DNA of 64,000 bases. Origin: Diphasiastrum complanatum. Its lineage: Eukaryota > Streptophyta > Lycopodiopsida > Lycopodiales > Lycopodiaceae. Under the pieces are notes generated by a model that saw only the letters and a program-made list of their open reading frames with translations, was not told the DNA's origin and did not search any database. A program made the translations under genes and the position numbers. Position 1 is the first letter of the stretch, and every line of letters begins with the position of its first letter. Positions 34,361 to 46,227 of this stretch are shown piece by piece. Location: assembly GCA_029204225.1 (NCBI GenBank), contig CM055093.1:2890887-2954886 (forward strand). Reading direction: 5' to 3'.

Positions 34361-35330
34361 CTTGCTAAGAGCCTCTATATGTCGATTGTTAAAATGATAC
34401 TTCCGATTTCACCTGTCTTGATGAATTGTACTTTGACACAGGCCATGGCAATGAAAAAATTAAGTTGTCTTCCGTTACATATTCTTCAACATTAAGATCA
34501 GTTTTTCAGACCCGCACTTGTTCATGAAACAATTTCTAGACAAATAGAAAAGAAGAAAGAAGCTCATTTATACTCTCCCAAAATAAAAACTTTTTTCAAT
34601 TTGAAACACAACCTCGACAAAGCAATTAGCATATCTCTAATAGCAAAATTCTGATCATAGACCACTCCGTCATCCTCTAGTAAATCGCCTTTTGGTCATC
34701 TATACTAACATTGTTGATGATTCTAATTGAGTATAAGTTGCATACCATCACCAGAGTGTGTGAAGTGGATGGCACCGCTTACAACCTCGGTGCTTGTCAG
34801 CACTACAAATGCAACTACACAATGAATCAACAAATCTGACTTGCTCAAATCGTTTAGACCATCTCGTCAATGAGGGAAGGGAGTAGAAGGGCGACAAATT
34901 ATCGGATTATGGCCCTCGCCATACAGAAAACCTTGAGGAGAATTGGACCTAGTGCCTTTTTTCCTGAACGAAAGTACTATGTCCTGACCGGGCATTGGCC
35001 AAAAGCGTACACATAACCTTATTATTTGTAGGTCTGGGTCCGGGGGATACAATAATGCTCCAGTATATTCCCCGAATTTGGATCGTTGAGATCCGGTGAA
35101 GCGGGGCGCTTCAGAAGAGCGGGAGGATCATTCAGGTTCGGCAATGAATCAGACATTTTTGAATCGGTTCAAATCTGTTCAATCAACGAATCAAATGTAT
35201 CTGCTCAAATGAATCACACATGTTCGAATAAGTAATAAAAAGCAGGATTTACACATCCTAGTTCCTAATTTCTGCCCTGGCTGAATCTGCAAACTTTTTT
35301 GAGCTCTTCATTCTATGGTGCAAATCAAAC
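34361..35330. other. No gene recognised
   Basis: Mostly unique AT-rich DNA with one motif cluster at 35133-35230 (GAATCGGTTCAAAT and related). Confidence 0.45.
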
Positions 35331-35334
35331 AAAC

Positions 35335-35673
35335 CTATGCTTCCCCTCCTCTCTTTATCGAAGAAAAGTCACTTCGTATCCCTCCAACTGCTGGTTGTGT
35401 TAAAGAGATGAGCTGTCCTGCTACCTGAAATGTCGTCATGTGGCCTGGAACTGTTGCATGCATCGAATTCAGCAGAGTTTGCAATTGTGGCAATCGAGTT
35501 GCTGCTGAATCAATACTCGTAACGAATCCCAATGGTTTAGATCCTGCAAGGTATGTAGCAGCAAAGGAAGCCTGAATCCAGTACTTCTCTGTAGGTGCTA
35601 AGTTTCTAAGAGATCTAAGTGTGGAATTCAGTACATTCAGGAGAATGTGAAGAATTTGAAAGTTGGCCAACAA
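35335..35673 (-). CDS. Protein-like open frame, unidentified (possible exon)
   Basis: About 110 residues with balanced composition (LRNLAPTEKYWIQASFAATY, STLRSL, GHMTTFQVAGQLISLTQ). It lies just downstream, in - strand direction, of the exon at 35743-35877. No acceptor could be placed at its 5' side, so the link is unproven. I do not recognise the family. Confidence 0.35.
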   Translation of the reverse strand: MLANFQILHILLNVLNSTLRSLRNLAPTEKYWIQASFAATYLAGSKPLGFVTSIDSAATRLPQLQTLLNSMHATVPGHMTTFQVAGQLISLTQPAVGGIRSDFSSIKRGGEA

Positions 35674-35742
35674 ACCGAGCAGAGAGCTCCTTCCCTCTTT
35701 TTTTTTTCAGAGCAGGGAACGCATTTGCAACGGGCCTTAAAT

Positions 35743-35877
35743 GTGTACGTAAGGATCTCTCAAATTTGCATCTTGCAGGGTGGTGAAGCGCACGCAAGAA
35801 GGTGCATGTGTTACACAATTCCAACCCGAAACATAAGCGGCGTCAGGGCTTTTGCACTCTCGCATGTCAACCACAGC
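35743..35877 (-). CDS. Candidate - strand exon, unidentified gene
   Basis: Preceded on the - strand by TCTCTCAACATTGCAG. In phase 0 it reads AVVDMRECKSPDAAYVSGWN then CVTHAPSCVRFTTLQDANL, ending at a TAA near 35737. With the donor at 35965 it defines an 88-bp intron whose polypyrimidine tract is a CT microsatellite. Confidence 0.5.
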
Positions 35878-35965
35878 CTGCAATGTTGAGAGAGAGATGC
35901 AATGTTGAGAGAGAGAGAGAGAGAGAGACAGAGACACACAACGACAGAGACAGAGACAGACTTAC

Positions 35966-36149
35966 CTTTGCCAGTCGCGATCCACAATGATAAAGAGAGA
36001 GCGTCTGGTACTGATCCACTAGTGTTTGCTTTATGCTTACCTCATGAAAACCACCGTGATCGTGCCTATGCAAACCACCGTGATCATGCCTATGCAGATC
36101 AAGACAAAGAAGTAGCAACACCGCCCGCCGCACCACACATGATATGCCC
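35966..36149 (-). CDS. Candidate - strand exon, unidentified gene
   Basis: Acceptor TTTGACAG at 36150. Two strong donors exist: CATGAG-GTAAGC (ends at 36041) and GCAAAG-GTAAGT (ends at 35966). The longer form is in phase 0 with the next exon and reads ... TLVDQYQTLSLYHCGSRLAK. It contains a duplicated 24-bp unit encoding HRHDHGGL. In another frame the same stretch is strongly hydrophobic (MITVVCIGTITVVFM), so the frame is not settled. Confidence 0.45.
36048..36095. repeat. 24-bp tandem duplication
   Basis: AAACCACCGTGATC-GTGCCTATGC occurs twice in a row with one or two changes, inside the candidate exon at 35966-36149. Confidence 0.8.
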
Positions 36150-36740
36150 CTGTCAAAGATCTCTAGCATTCCTGAGCTACTGCTGCCTGGTGGCTCTGGC
36201 AGTTTTATTGCCCTCATCTCAATTCCCTCGCATCTCAATCACTCACAAACTAATCAATTAATCAATACTACTCTGCAGCTGCAAAAGCTTCAACTACTCT
36301 TCAATGGTGTCAAAGCTCTGGTACCTGTCGCAAGCCACCGATCAATCATATGTTTTCCACTTCGATCGCCTCCCTCTACTATAAACTAATAGAACCAGCG
36401 AGTCAGACCAAAGTTTCAAGACAAGTAGCGTATGATCCGTAGGAGAATAATAGTAAAAGGTTTCATAATTGATCCGTAGGTAGATAGATTGGTATCCAAG
36501 AAAACTACCACAGTCACACACCTCACATCTGTCAGATCGCAATGAGAAGACAACGCACAATCTTCAAAGAAAACTCCATTGCACTTTGTCCCAAGATCTG
36601 TTTCTTCCAACGGGAAGCTGTGAACTCAGAACCTTCTTGGCCTTATGGAGGCGAGTCACTCATGGATTTTTCCATGTACAGGATCATTCAACATTTCAAA
36701 CGTCATTTTTTGAGGAGGCAGCGCATCACATCAACATTCG

Positions 36741-36930
36741 AATCACCAATATGTGTAGCAACAGTGTACTCAAGTGCTTCAGTGAGAAATCATTCTTCTT
36801 TCTGTCATTTCTGAACCACAGCAGACCACGGCCAGCATCCACAATGGATTTCATAGTGCAACGGATCAGCCGCCCCACTTCTGACATTTCTTCAATTTTG
36901 TATTCAATGCAAAAGGCTCCAGACAATCAT
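36741..36930 (-). CDS. Candidate - strand exon, unidentified gene
   Basis: Reads FCIEYKIEEMSEVGRLIRCT then MKSIVDAGRGLLWFRNDRKK and a Leu-rich helix, followed by a possible donor (ATATTG-GTGATT). Composition is protein-like. Its connection to the exons at 35.7-36.1 kb is suggested only by order and strand. Confidence 0.4.
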
Positions 36931-37355
36931 TCATAACTACCAAATGCCTCTGCAACTCACAAACATCTTTTTCATAACTACCAAATGCCTCTGTAACTCA
37001 CAAACATCTTTGTTTCCATGAAGAATTTTTTTTTTTCACTGAAGTAAATCCTCTGTCGTCCATCCTAAATCCTATATACCCATTCTCTGTCACGAAGATA
37101 CAATGAATAGGAATAGGATGGGTGACATAGATTCTGTGATCCCTCTGTTAAGAAGATCTTGAAGCAGGCCATTCAAGAGCAGTATTTTCTCTCCTTTCTG
37201 AAACATAAAGCAAAAGAGAATAATAGCAAAAGAAAGAAAACACTCCTATGTCGCCCCTCCTAAACCCTTCCTTGCGATCCAGAGAGAGATGTGCTTGCCT
37301 GCCCCTTGCGGCTTCGACAATCCAATCCGATCCAACCGTTCTCATTCCCGTTCGC

Positions 37356-37357
<2 letters not shown>

Positions 37358-37407
<50 letters not shown>

Positions 37408-37440
37408 AGATTGAGATTGAGATTGAGATTGAGAGAGATT
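37358..37440. repeat. (GA)n followed by (GAGATT)n
   Basis: A GA tract to about 37404 passes into about six GAGATT hexamers, a compound microsatellite. Confidence 0.95.
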
Positions 37441-37458
37441 GATTTGAATTTGGAGTGA

Positions 37459-37580
37459 GCCCATTGCATGTATGCATGAGAGGACGGCCCATACATGCAT
37501 CCCTCCCATCATTTTTAATTCAAAAAAGCTCATGCATGCATGGGTGAGGGGAGAGGATGCATGGGTGCACCCATACACAT
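37459..37580. repeat. CATGCATG palindrome cluster
   Basis: Repeated GCATGCATG, GGGTGCACCC and CCCATACATGCATCCC units, self-complementary within and between units. The same grammar as the other palindrome clusters in this window, with a new motif. Confidence 0.55.
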
Positions 37581-37650
37581 GCTCAAAATTGTACATAAGT
37601 TTAAATATATATATACATATATATAATATTTACAAGATTTAGTTAAGCTA

Positions 37651-37790
37651 TAAACAATTTGTACTCTCTTGTTTGTTCCCTTAATGCGAATATATACACA
37701 ATAGACAAATTGTTTGTACTCTCTTGTTTGTTCCCTTAATGCGAATATATATACAATAGACAAATTGTTTACAAGATTCAGTCAAGCTAT
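37651..37790. repeat. ~58-bp tandem duplication
   Basis: Two adjacent copies of a unit containing TGTACTCTCTTGTTTGTTCC and CTTAATGCGAATATATA, flanked by AAGCTATAAACAA on both sides. Confidence 0.8.
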
Positions 37791-37799
37791 AAACAAATT

Positions 37800-39210
37800 G
37801 AATGATTAACGTAGTTAAATTGGTTTAGAAATGCACTTGGATAGTGAGCAAAGATTTGCACATAGGTGTCTTCAAAAGTCTCAGAATTGATATAGAGAAT
37901 AGTGTCTCCTTGGGATGCTTCACTATTTCTTACATCAATTTTACATGTCAAGATGTAACTAGAACATGAAGAATCAAATTAAATGTAAATGAGATGATTC
38001 CTCCATGCTATCAACTTTGAACTCTCTAGAAAATTATAGCAACCAAACAATAAATGTGAGTGATAACCATTTGCTTGCTTGTATTCTTCTTCTTTGTCCT
38101 TTCTTGCCATGTATCCACCATGAAACTCCATGAATGAGCCTCCATCTCCATCTTGTCACAAGATGCCATCATCATCACTTGATGACTTGATCATGAATGA
38201 GTGACATAATGAACCTCCAATAGCTTCATTTCCATCAGCAAAACCAGCCAAGAATGCTAGTACAACTCCAACATCAAAATGATGCTCTCCAATGTAGCTA
38301 GTTTTACCATATCTTGACATTTTGCACACATCCACATGAAATTGCTCAAACATGAGATAGAACAAGTAAAGTAAACTTGAACAACACTTCCTTGTTGTTC
38401 CCTTGACCTTACTTGAGTCCTCAATAACCTGCAAAAATGTGAAATTTTGGCACGTGTGGACTTCTCAACACACCTTTAATGGATCTTATGAGGTGTTGTG
38501 ATTGCACATGAATGATCAAACAACAAATTAGCATGACAATTCAAGAGCACAATAGCATATCATAAGCTCAAAAAACTAGGTATTCACTATGAGAGATGAT
38601 GACCAAAATAGTTTCTGAGTGTTCATTATGGAGAAATCAGCTTGCTCTCGAGTAGAGAGAGAATGTACAATAAAAAAACGCTAGTGTAGAGAGAGAATCC
38701 TCTATTCTCATCAAAATTCACAATATGAAAAACTATCCAAAAATTCCTACATCATGAGTCTTGAGTTCCAAGGTGGATCTCCAAGTGTCCAAAGGTTGAT
38801 CCACATCTTTTCGTTAACTCTACTATCATAGATCCACATCTCAAAGTACATGCATGATGTGGCAAGAATTGCATATTTATTTCCTAGATAAACTAGACAT
38901 GTGTAGAATTTTGCTAGTTACATTCTACCTAACTTTGCATGCCACCTAACATTTTGCATGCTTACAGATCTACATCTACCTTACTCAAACTCGATCTATT
39001 CTAGAAGGTAATGTGCTCAATTCACATACCTCAAATATTTACATTGGAATAACATGAGCATAGCCCCCAAAGTGAACATAGAAAGATATTTTTGCCAGTT
39101 GACTCTCCTTTGATGCACTTGACTAGATCCAAATTGCCAACTTCCCTTTTGATTTGTTGAAGCCCTTTGAGATCAATCTCTTGACCATCAACTTGACCAT
39201 CAAAGTCATT
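37800..39210. other. No gene recognised; possible copia 3' flank/LTR
   Basis: AT-rich DNA on the downstream (3') side of the reverse copia fragment. It may include its 3' LTR, but no second LTR copy is available to define it. Confidence 0.35.
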
Positions 39211-39213
39211 GAC

Positions 39214-40745
39214 TTAGATCTCTTTTCCAGATCCATTAGTTTTTGAAAAATCATGAAAACATCCATCCACTTGCATAGCATCATCTACACAAGAAGATTC
39301 ACCAAAAGATGTTTCATTCTTCATAAGAGCTTGATTCTCAAGATCCATTGCTTGGATCCACTTCTCTTTCTTTCTTGCTTCATCTACACAAGTAGGTTCA
39401 TCAAAAGAGGTTAGGAAAGCAAAGTTAGTTCCAACAACTACTTGCTTACCTTTCTCATCATATGTGAGCCTTGAAGGCATTTGTCTTTCCCTTGATGTTC
39501 TCCTTGGCTTTTGACTTGATGAAGGTCCATCATCATCACCATCCAAAGTAGGATCCTTTACATCAACATCAGGAATGTTAGATCCATCCACATCACCATC
39601 AACAATGCTTGAAGATACTTTTGGAATGTTTCCATCATAAAAAATGACATCTCCACCAACAATCACTTTGTTAGTAGTAGGAATGTAAACCTTGTAGGCT
39701 TTACTCACCTCACTATATCCAACAAATATACCTTTCCTTGAAGGTGGATCCTTATTGGTCCTATCATCGAGAGTTATGTTGACATAACATGTTCATCTAA
39801 AAGTTTTAAGAAAGTTGACACTCGGTCTCCTCTTGAATAGCATCTCAAAAGGTGTCCTTCCATCCAAAATAGCACTCGGCCACCTATTGCACAAGAAAAT
39901 TAGCGCACATCAAAGATTGATCCCAATATAGCTTATCAAGGTAAGCACTTAACCTCATGGCTTTGGCACTTTCACATAAAGTCCTATTCTTCCTCTCATC
40001 CACTCCATTTTGTTGTGGGTCATTGGTGTTGTATACTCCCTCTTGATCCCATGCTCATCACAAAAAGCCTTAAACTTGGTAGATATGTACTCACCACCAT
40101 TGTCACTTCTTAAGCACTTGATCTTTGTGGAAAATTGGTTCTCCCTTGCATTCTTGAACTTAAAAAAGACATCATACATGTCATCTTTGCAATTTAGTAG
40201 ATAGATCCAACAAAATCTACTAAACACATCAATGAAAGTTACATACATCTTAGCTCCACTATTGCTAATTGTAGTAATTCCATGAGCATTTGAATGTACA
40301 ATTTGAAAAGGCTTTGTAGATCTAGATGTAGCTCTAGTATAGGTAGTCTATGTCACTTTAACAAAGCACAAGACTCACAAACATGATTGATGCTACTTAA
40401 GTAACTTGGTAGACCAATCACAACTTGCTTCCTAGCCATTACCTCCAATGACTTGAAGTTGAGGTGCCCCATCCTCTTATGCCACAACTCTTGAATAGAT
40501 ATTTGCTCTCTTGCAACAGATCTAACCTGGTTAGCAATAACACAAGCATCTAGTTTGAACAACTTCCCTTGCCCTTTACCTTTTGCAATAACGATATCCT
40601 TCCTTTTGATCATACAAGCATCTCCATCAAACTTAAAATTGAGGCCTTTACTTAGCAATTGACTCACACTAAGTAAATTCTTGGTAATAGATGGAATGAA
40701 CAAAATGTGAGAGATTTGAACACGTTTAGTCATATTTTGGTAAAT
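39214..40745 (-). mobile_element. Ty1/copia fragment, reverse strand
   Basis: On the - strand: pre-integrase (40353-40745, [39 protein letters not shown]), integrase core (39955-40248, FIDVFSRFCWIYLL, LRSDNGGEYISTKFKAFC) and the post-integrase linker (39214-39708, PTTNKVIVGGDVIFYD). Frame breaks separate the parts. The 5' side is cut at 40746 by the LTR of a + strand copia, and RT is missing. Confidence 0.85.
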
Positions 40746-41344
40746 TGTCAATTGAGGCCAAAACTCATTTTAGACTTAGAAATAAAATTTTTGAAGTTAT
40801 ATTAGTTTAAAATACATTCAATAAACACTTTTTGAAAGTGTGGAAAAGTTGGTAGTCGAGTTTAAGAGAGATTCAAATTTGAACTTTGGGTACATTGAAT
40901 CTAGTCCCAAAATAGTAGGGTTTTTCATATTGGAGGAAAAGCCAAGCGACAAAGTAGGGTTTGGACCTGCTATATATTCTTGTAATTTGTAGAGAAAGGG
41001 ATCTTCTCTCTTCTCTCTCATTTCATCATTATACATGGTTCTCTTTGGGTTATACTACTCATTGGTGCACTCTCATGATGCTATCTTGCAATTCTATGTG
41101 TAGAATGATCATTTATTGCTATTTTCGGTTCCACACGTTTGAAATACAATAGGGTACTGTAATTGTATGGAAAACAACTATATTTTATGGTCTAGTTCAT
41201 GTTTGATTAGTATCTCTTAGAGTTTGCATCTCATTTTGTATGTAGATGCTAATTTTTCTACATTGGCAGGATTGTTGGTTTGATCTTTTGCAACCAAAGA
41301 TCAAGGACATGGACTGGATATTGAATGATCTGAAATCGTTCACA
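40746..41344 (+). repeat. 5' LTR of a + strand copia element
   Basis: Starts TGTCAATTGAGG exactly where the reverse copia sequence stops, ends CGTTCACA just before the PBS, and contains a TATA-like CTATATAT box near 40970. About 599 bp with TG...CA ends. Confidence 0.55.
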
Positions 41345-41356
41345 TGGTATCAGAGC
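41345..41356 (+). promoter_or_regulatory. Primer binding site TGGTATCAGAGC
   Basis: Exact tRNA-Met-type PBS directly after the LTR, with copia gag about 590 bp downstream. Confidence 0.9.
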
Positions 41357-41945
41357 TATTGTGTTTCAGGTTATGGAAGGATCAACCACATTTATCAAAG
41401 ATTTGGAGGAGTTACCAATGCTAGAGCATGCTAGATTGATTTCTACTCAAAAATCTCTATTTTTGCATATGTAGAATTGATCTTTTGTAGGTCAAAACTC
41501 AATATAGGTTTATATCCTTGATCAATTCCAATTTCACAGTTGTTTTACTGGAATTAGCCGATTTTTGGTGCATTAGGAAGGTCTTATTGGAGGCTGCAAG
41601 TGATATATCAAGTTTTTACAAATTGCATGTATAATTTGAGATATTCAATTTTTTTTTATTTGATCAAAACCCTAATTTTGATTGGATCTCTAGTTTGTGA
41701 AGTTACCGAACTTCATTTGAGTGTGTTTCAATCTTAGAAAGTGGAAAGAATCATTAGATTGAGGATAGATCATAGGTTGATCAAGATTTCACTATTCTAT
41801 GTGTTGATTTTCTAGTTAGAAGTGCTAGAAGAGATTTGAGAGGTTCCATATCTTTGTGATTTCTTCTTGAGTTCATTTGTTGACATTCAAGAGAGTGCTT
41901 TGTGCATTGGAACAGGTTGAAAGAAAAAGATCAGGTCATTGCAAC

Positions 41946-42224
41946 ATGGCTACAAGTGGTGGATTTATGTTGGAAGGCAATGATAGGCTTACCTCAAGTA
42001 ACTATTCATTGTGGAAAGTGAGGATGGAATTACTTCTTGAGATGAATGATGTTTTGGATATTGTTGTAGGTTTGGAGGAGAGACCAGCAACTCAACAAGA
42101 TCAAATGAGGTATGATAAGAGGGCCAAAAGGGCTCTACACATGATTAAGATGAATGTTACCAATGAACTTCTCAAGGAGATTGCTAAGTGCATAAGTAGG
42201 GTTTGGATCTTGAGTATGCTATAG
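41946..42224 (+). pseudogene. Copia gag N-terminus, truncated
   Basis: ATG at 41946: MATSGGFMLEGNDRLTSSNY then SLWKVRMELLLE, the conserved start of copia gag (DUF4219/UBN2-like), breaking off after NELLKEIAKC. Nothing of the knuckle follows; the element is deleted into the next fragment. Confidence 0.8.
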
Positions 42225-42559
42225 TCTGTTGTGGTATGCTTGTGATTTGTTTATGGTTAGCAAGGCGGTGCTAGATAGGTCTTGCTTGGAGCTTGGATCT
42301 AGCTATGGTTGGGTGGTGAATACTTGAGGCCAACTTGTTATCTATCTTTGTGTTTAAGAGTAGGGACACAAGTGGAGGAGAGATCCTGGGAGGCTTGCAG
42401 ATCCTTACTTGCAGGTGGAGGAATCCTAGCTTGGAGTTGGGGAGCATCTTGGAACTTGCAATTGCTTGGAGGACATCTGGAGGCTCTACCTTGGATTTGG
42501 AAGACTTCCTCACCTCTACTTGTAAAACGACTCCTCCACATACATTGTTCTAGGAGATG

Positions 42560-43670
42560 GATCGCGACACAAGGTGAGCGAAACTAGCACACTTTGGCTC
42601 AACACCAATGGCAGAGACAAAAGATTGGACAACGTCCTCTATGTGCAGACACTGTAGAAAGATTTGCTATCAGTTGCTAGAATAGCAGATGCAGGCATGC
42701 GTGTGACATTCGCAGATTAGATATGCAATGTGATTAATGCCAACTCCAGTACACTCATCACGCAGAAACCCATTGGTGCTATACAAAACAAGCCAGTATA
42801 ACGCATTCATAGGAGTGAACATCAAAGATAAACCTGACACCACGGGTAACAAAGGGAAGATGTCAGATACACCTTTCACAAAGGACTCCTTCAGAACGAC
42901 GGAACTTCTGGAGCTGATACACTCAGACATCTGTGAACTCTTTGATGTACTATCTGTCGGAGGATCGAGGTACTACATCACCTTTTTTGACGATTACAGT
43001 AAACTTGCTGTTGTTTACTTCATCCACAACAAATTTGAAGCTCTTGACAAGTTTACAAAATATGTGAACTAGGCTGGGAAGTGGACCGAAAGAAAAGTGA
43101 AACTGATCAGGACCGATAGAGGAGGAGACTACATCTCCAACCGTTTTACCGAATTTTGCAAAAGTCAAGGCATCCTTCACAGGAGGACATCAACCTATAC
43201 ACCACAACATAATGGTGTAGTAGAGAGGAAAAATAAAACTCTCATGGAAGTTGCAAGATCCATGATGGCCTACTCGAAGGCATCAAGATCACTATGGGAT
43301 GAGGTAGTAGCTACAACCTCCTGCCTACAGAACAGGACAAGGAAGTCAAGCGTTGCTCACACTACCCCACATGAGGTATGGTGGAGAAGCAAGTCAAATC
43401 TGGCTCATGTTCGAATCTTTGGATGTGTAGCATATGCACACATACCAGATAAAGAGAGGAAGAAATTGGACGAAAAGGTAGATCAAGAATTCTAGGTTGG
43501 CTATGATATACATTTTGCATATTATAGAGTATACATGCCTCAAATCAATGAAGTGAAGACTGTTAGAGACGTCAGATTTGACGAAACAAGGACAATGGCT
43601 GAGGAAGATCCGATCAGCTACGAAGTTCTCAGCAGACAGTACTATGACCTACCCACATCGATAGAGAGAG
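42560..43670 (+). pseudogene. Copia protease end and integrase
   Basis: Pieces of the post-protease region (LDNVLYVQTL, KDLLSVARIADAGM) with stops, then integrase: LLELIHSDICELF, YYITFFDDYSKLAVVYFI, a TAG at 43070, KLIRTDRGGDYISNRF, TPQHNGVVERKNKTLMEVAR, and the linker HVRIFGCVAYAHIPDKERKK. The catalytic D,D35E residues appear retained, but stops at 43070 and 43492 and the absent RT make it inactive. It may be the front half of the RT-RNase H fragment at 53.5 kb. Confidence 0.85.
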
Positions 43671-43699
43671 CAAACCCTGATCATCCAGATTGGATTATT

Positions 43700-44779
43700 C
43701 TCCTTCTTACCAATCGACTAATCGATTTTAATCTTCATCCATTGTTTATCCAGCTCTGTGGATTTTCCCGTGTGTTTACATAGTCTGTATAATTACAAAT
43801 GTTTTTACACAATTTGTAGAATTACACGGAGTTTACGACAGTGTCTCCTTTTTCGCCTATCAAAAATCTCGTTGAAAAATGTAGCTTCTCCTTTTTTGCA
43901 CTTTTCGCCTGACAAAATCTTGTGTAAACTCTAAATAAGGTTTAAGGGAATCTTCTCCTTTTTCGAATTTTTTGTGAAAAACTTGATAGTGTCGCTTGTG
44001 GCATTTATGCAGAGCTACAATTTTGGTTCATTTATGTAGAGAGAACATTTACAGCCAATTTCACCGCTTATTAGCAATCAATGACACCGGATGGATGCTA
44101 GCTAATCACCAGCCAACTGGCGATCGCAATTGACGACCTAATCTCTTAGTATGAATAGCTATTCATATTCATACATTTTTTAAAATCATCATCATTAGAT
44201 GATCAAACGTCAAGATTATTAGAAGCATTTGAATAGTTAGCTCTCTCTCTCTCTCAAGCCTGCGAGCTTGAACACTCTTGAGCATTCTAGCCCACTTCTT
44301 AGAGTTGTTTTAGAGATTGTTATTGCGCTACTGCTTATCATCATTGTGCTTAATTCAGACTTTCATTTTAGCTGCTCAGAGATAGCATAGAGTATGTGGC
44401 TTTGATCTGAAACTTATTATACTCATTTACTTCTATTTTGTTTTGAATCAATACTATCTTTTATTGCGTTTAGCTTCATCTCAGAATGTATGTGTTTTTC
44501 GGAGTTCTTCACGACTAAATATATGTTTGATAATTTTCGATGCTTAATTGTTTGGCTACGTAATCACTATAGTACTGACGATTTCAAAGTTAGTTACTAT
44601 AATCTCAACGTGATTTCTATCACTATTGTCTTGTTTGAAATTGATAGACGTAGTCATGCATTGGAAAGATGAAGATAGTTTATTCCGCCATGCACGAAAA
44701 GTTTTCTTTCTAGACACAAATTATTTTCATTCGTTTTCTTTTCGAACTAGACCTATCTTCTGCACACCACTTTTCAACA
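43700..44779. other. Motif-rich DNA and possible LTR of next copia
   Basis: 43708-43870 has short AT motifs repeated in inverted form (ATCGACTAATCGAT; TGTAGAATTACA-like). The segment ending at 44779 should contain the 5' LTR of the copia that starts at the next PBS; its left end is not defined. Confidence 0.35.
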
Positions 44780-44791
44780 TGGTATCTGAGC
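44780..44791 (+). promoter_or_regulatory. Variant primer binding site TGGTATCTGAGC
   Basis: One-base variant of the tRNA-Met PBS, about 200 bp upstream of copia gag. Confidence 0.75.
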
Positions 44792-44983
44792 AATTTCACT
44801 ACTTTATCTGATTCCAATATGATATTAGAGCGAAAGCTCTAATACTTGATATCTTTCGTGATATCAAATTGATATCATACTCTTCAATTCTTTTCAATCT
44901 TTCAGTATCAGAGAATTGATTTCCTATTGTTGGCATTACCACATCTTAGCGTCATCGATACAATCGACAAACTACGTTCCACA

Positions 44984-45596
44984 TGAATTCTCAAAGTAAA
45001 GCTGGTCTTATCGCAAACAAGGTGAACGGATCCAATCATCATTTGTGAAAATTTAAGATGAAGACCTTGCTAATCGCCAGCAACTTATGGGATGTTGTTA
45101 CAAATAAAGAAGTAAAATCTGAAGACGAATCAAAGTGGAAATCAAAGGATGGTAAAGCTTTCGCACTTATTATTCTTAATATATCAGATACACAGATTGG
45201 ACACATGAAGCTAAAATGTCAAAAGATGTTTGGGACATTTTGAACTCACTATATGACATGAGGGACGTAACTACTAAGTTACAGCTACAAAGAAAATTCT
45301 TCACATTCAAAATGTCTATTGGTGATTCACTTCAGAGTCACATTAACCGGTTTAAGAATCTCTTGCAACAGATGGCCGCTGTCGGATCAGTCATAGACGA
45401 TCAAGACACAATTATGACATTGCTTTCAAGCTTGCCCTCTATATATGAGAATTGGGTAGTGATCATATCGACACACTCAGATTTAATTCCTACTAGAGTT
45501 ATCACTATGTTGCTGCAAGAAGATAATAGAAGAAGTCAAGACACTCCATCTACTTCCTCCTCTCAGGCTCTATATGTCAGCAAAGGCTCGAAGTGA
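44984..45596 (+). pseudogene. Copia gag, frameshifted
   Basis: Starts MNSQSKAGLIANKVNGSN. A frame break near 45235 passes into VWDILNSLYDMRDVTTKLQL, RFKNLLQQMAAVGSVIDDQD and LSSLPSIYENWVV, the UBN2-type copia capsid core. Confidence 0.85.
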
Positions 45597-46227
45597 CAGA
45601 AGCAGAAAAGCTCCAAGAAGGCTACAACGAAAAAAAATAGACTCAAGGTCAAGAACAATCATTGAATCCAAATCGAAGAAGAAGATGTTTTGTAGGTTTT
45701 GCAAGCACAATAGCCATGAGATCAAAAATTGCCAAATTCTCCAAGCGAAGAATGCAGCCAAGCAACCTGATCAAAAAGCAAACACAGTTTCATCATCTCC
45801 TCAGGTCGAAGTGGACGAAGGCACATTCATGGTCAAAGATCAATGCACATTTTTGGATGATTCATGGTTTTTGGATTCTGGAACAACTCAACATATGACC
45901 AATCAATGTGAGATCTTCAACTCCTACACTCCTTACAACACGAAAAAATTTGTTCATCTTGGTGGCAATAGTACTCACACTATTGAAGGTGAAGGTACTG
46001 TAAGATTGCAATTCCAGCATGATCAATTCGAATTACTATCAAAGGTCTTATATGTTCCTAAACTCTCTATAAATCTATTATCAGTGAGTAGAATTACAAA
46101 TTTAGGTCATAAGGTAGAATTTGAATCTGATCAATGCAAAATAGTTGATAGGAGTAATAAAATCCTTGTACTCAGAAATGTTACTTATATAGATTGGCAC
46201 ATTGCTAATCTGAGTCTTCTGTTCTAG
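45574..46227 (+). pseudogene. Copia zinc knuckle and protease
   Basis: CRFCKHNSHEIKNC is the CCHC knuckle. WFLDSGTTQHMTNQ is the retropepsin active site, followed by VLYVPKLSINLLSVSRITNL. It overlaps the gag frame and continues it by a frame change. Confidence 0.9.

Noticed and set aside
34867-35052. Possible organelle-derived fragment
   Set aside because: The frame is short and I could not recognise a plastid or mitochondrial gene.
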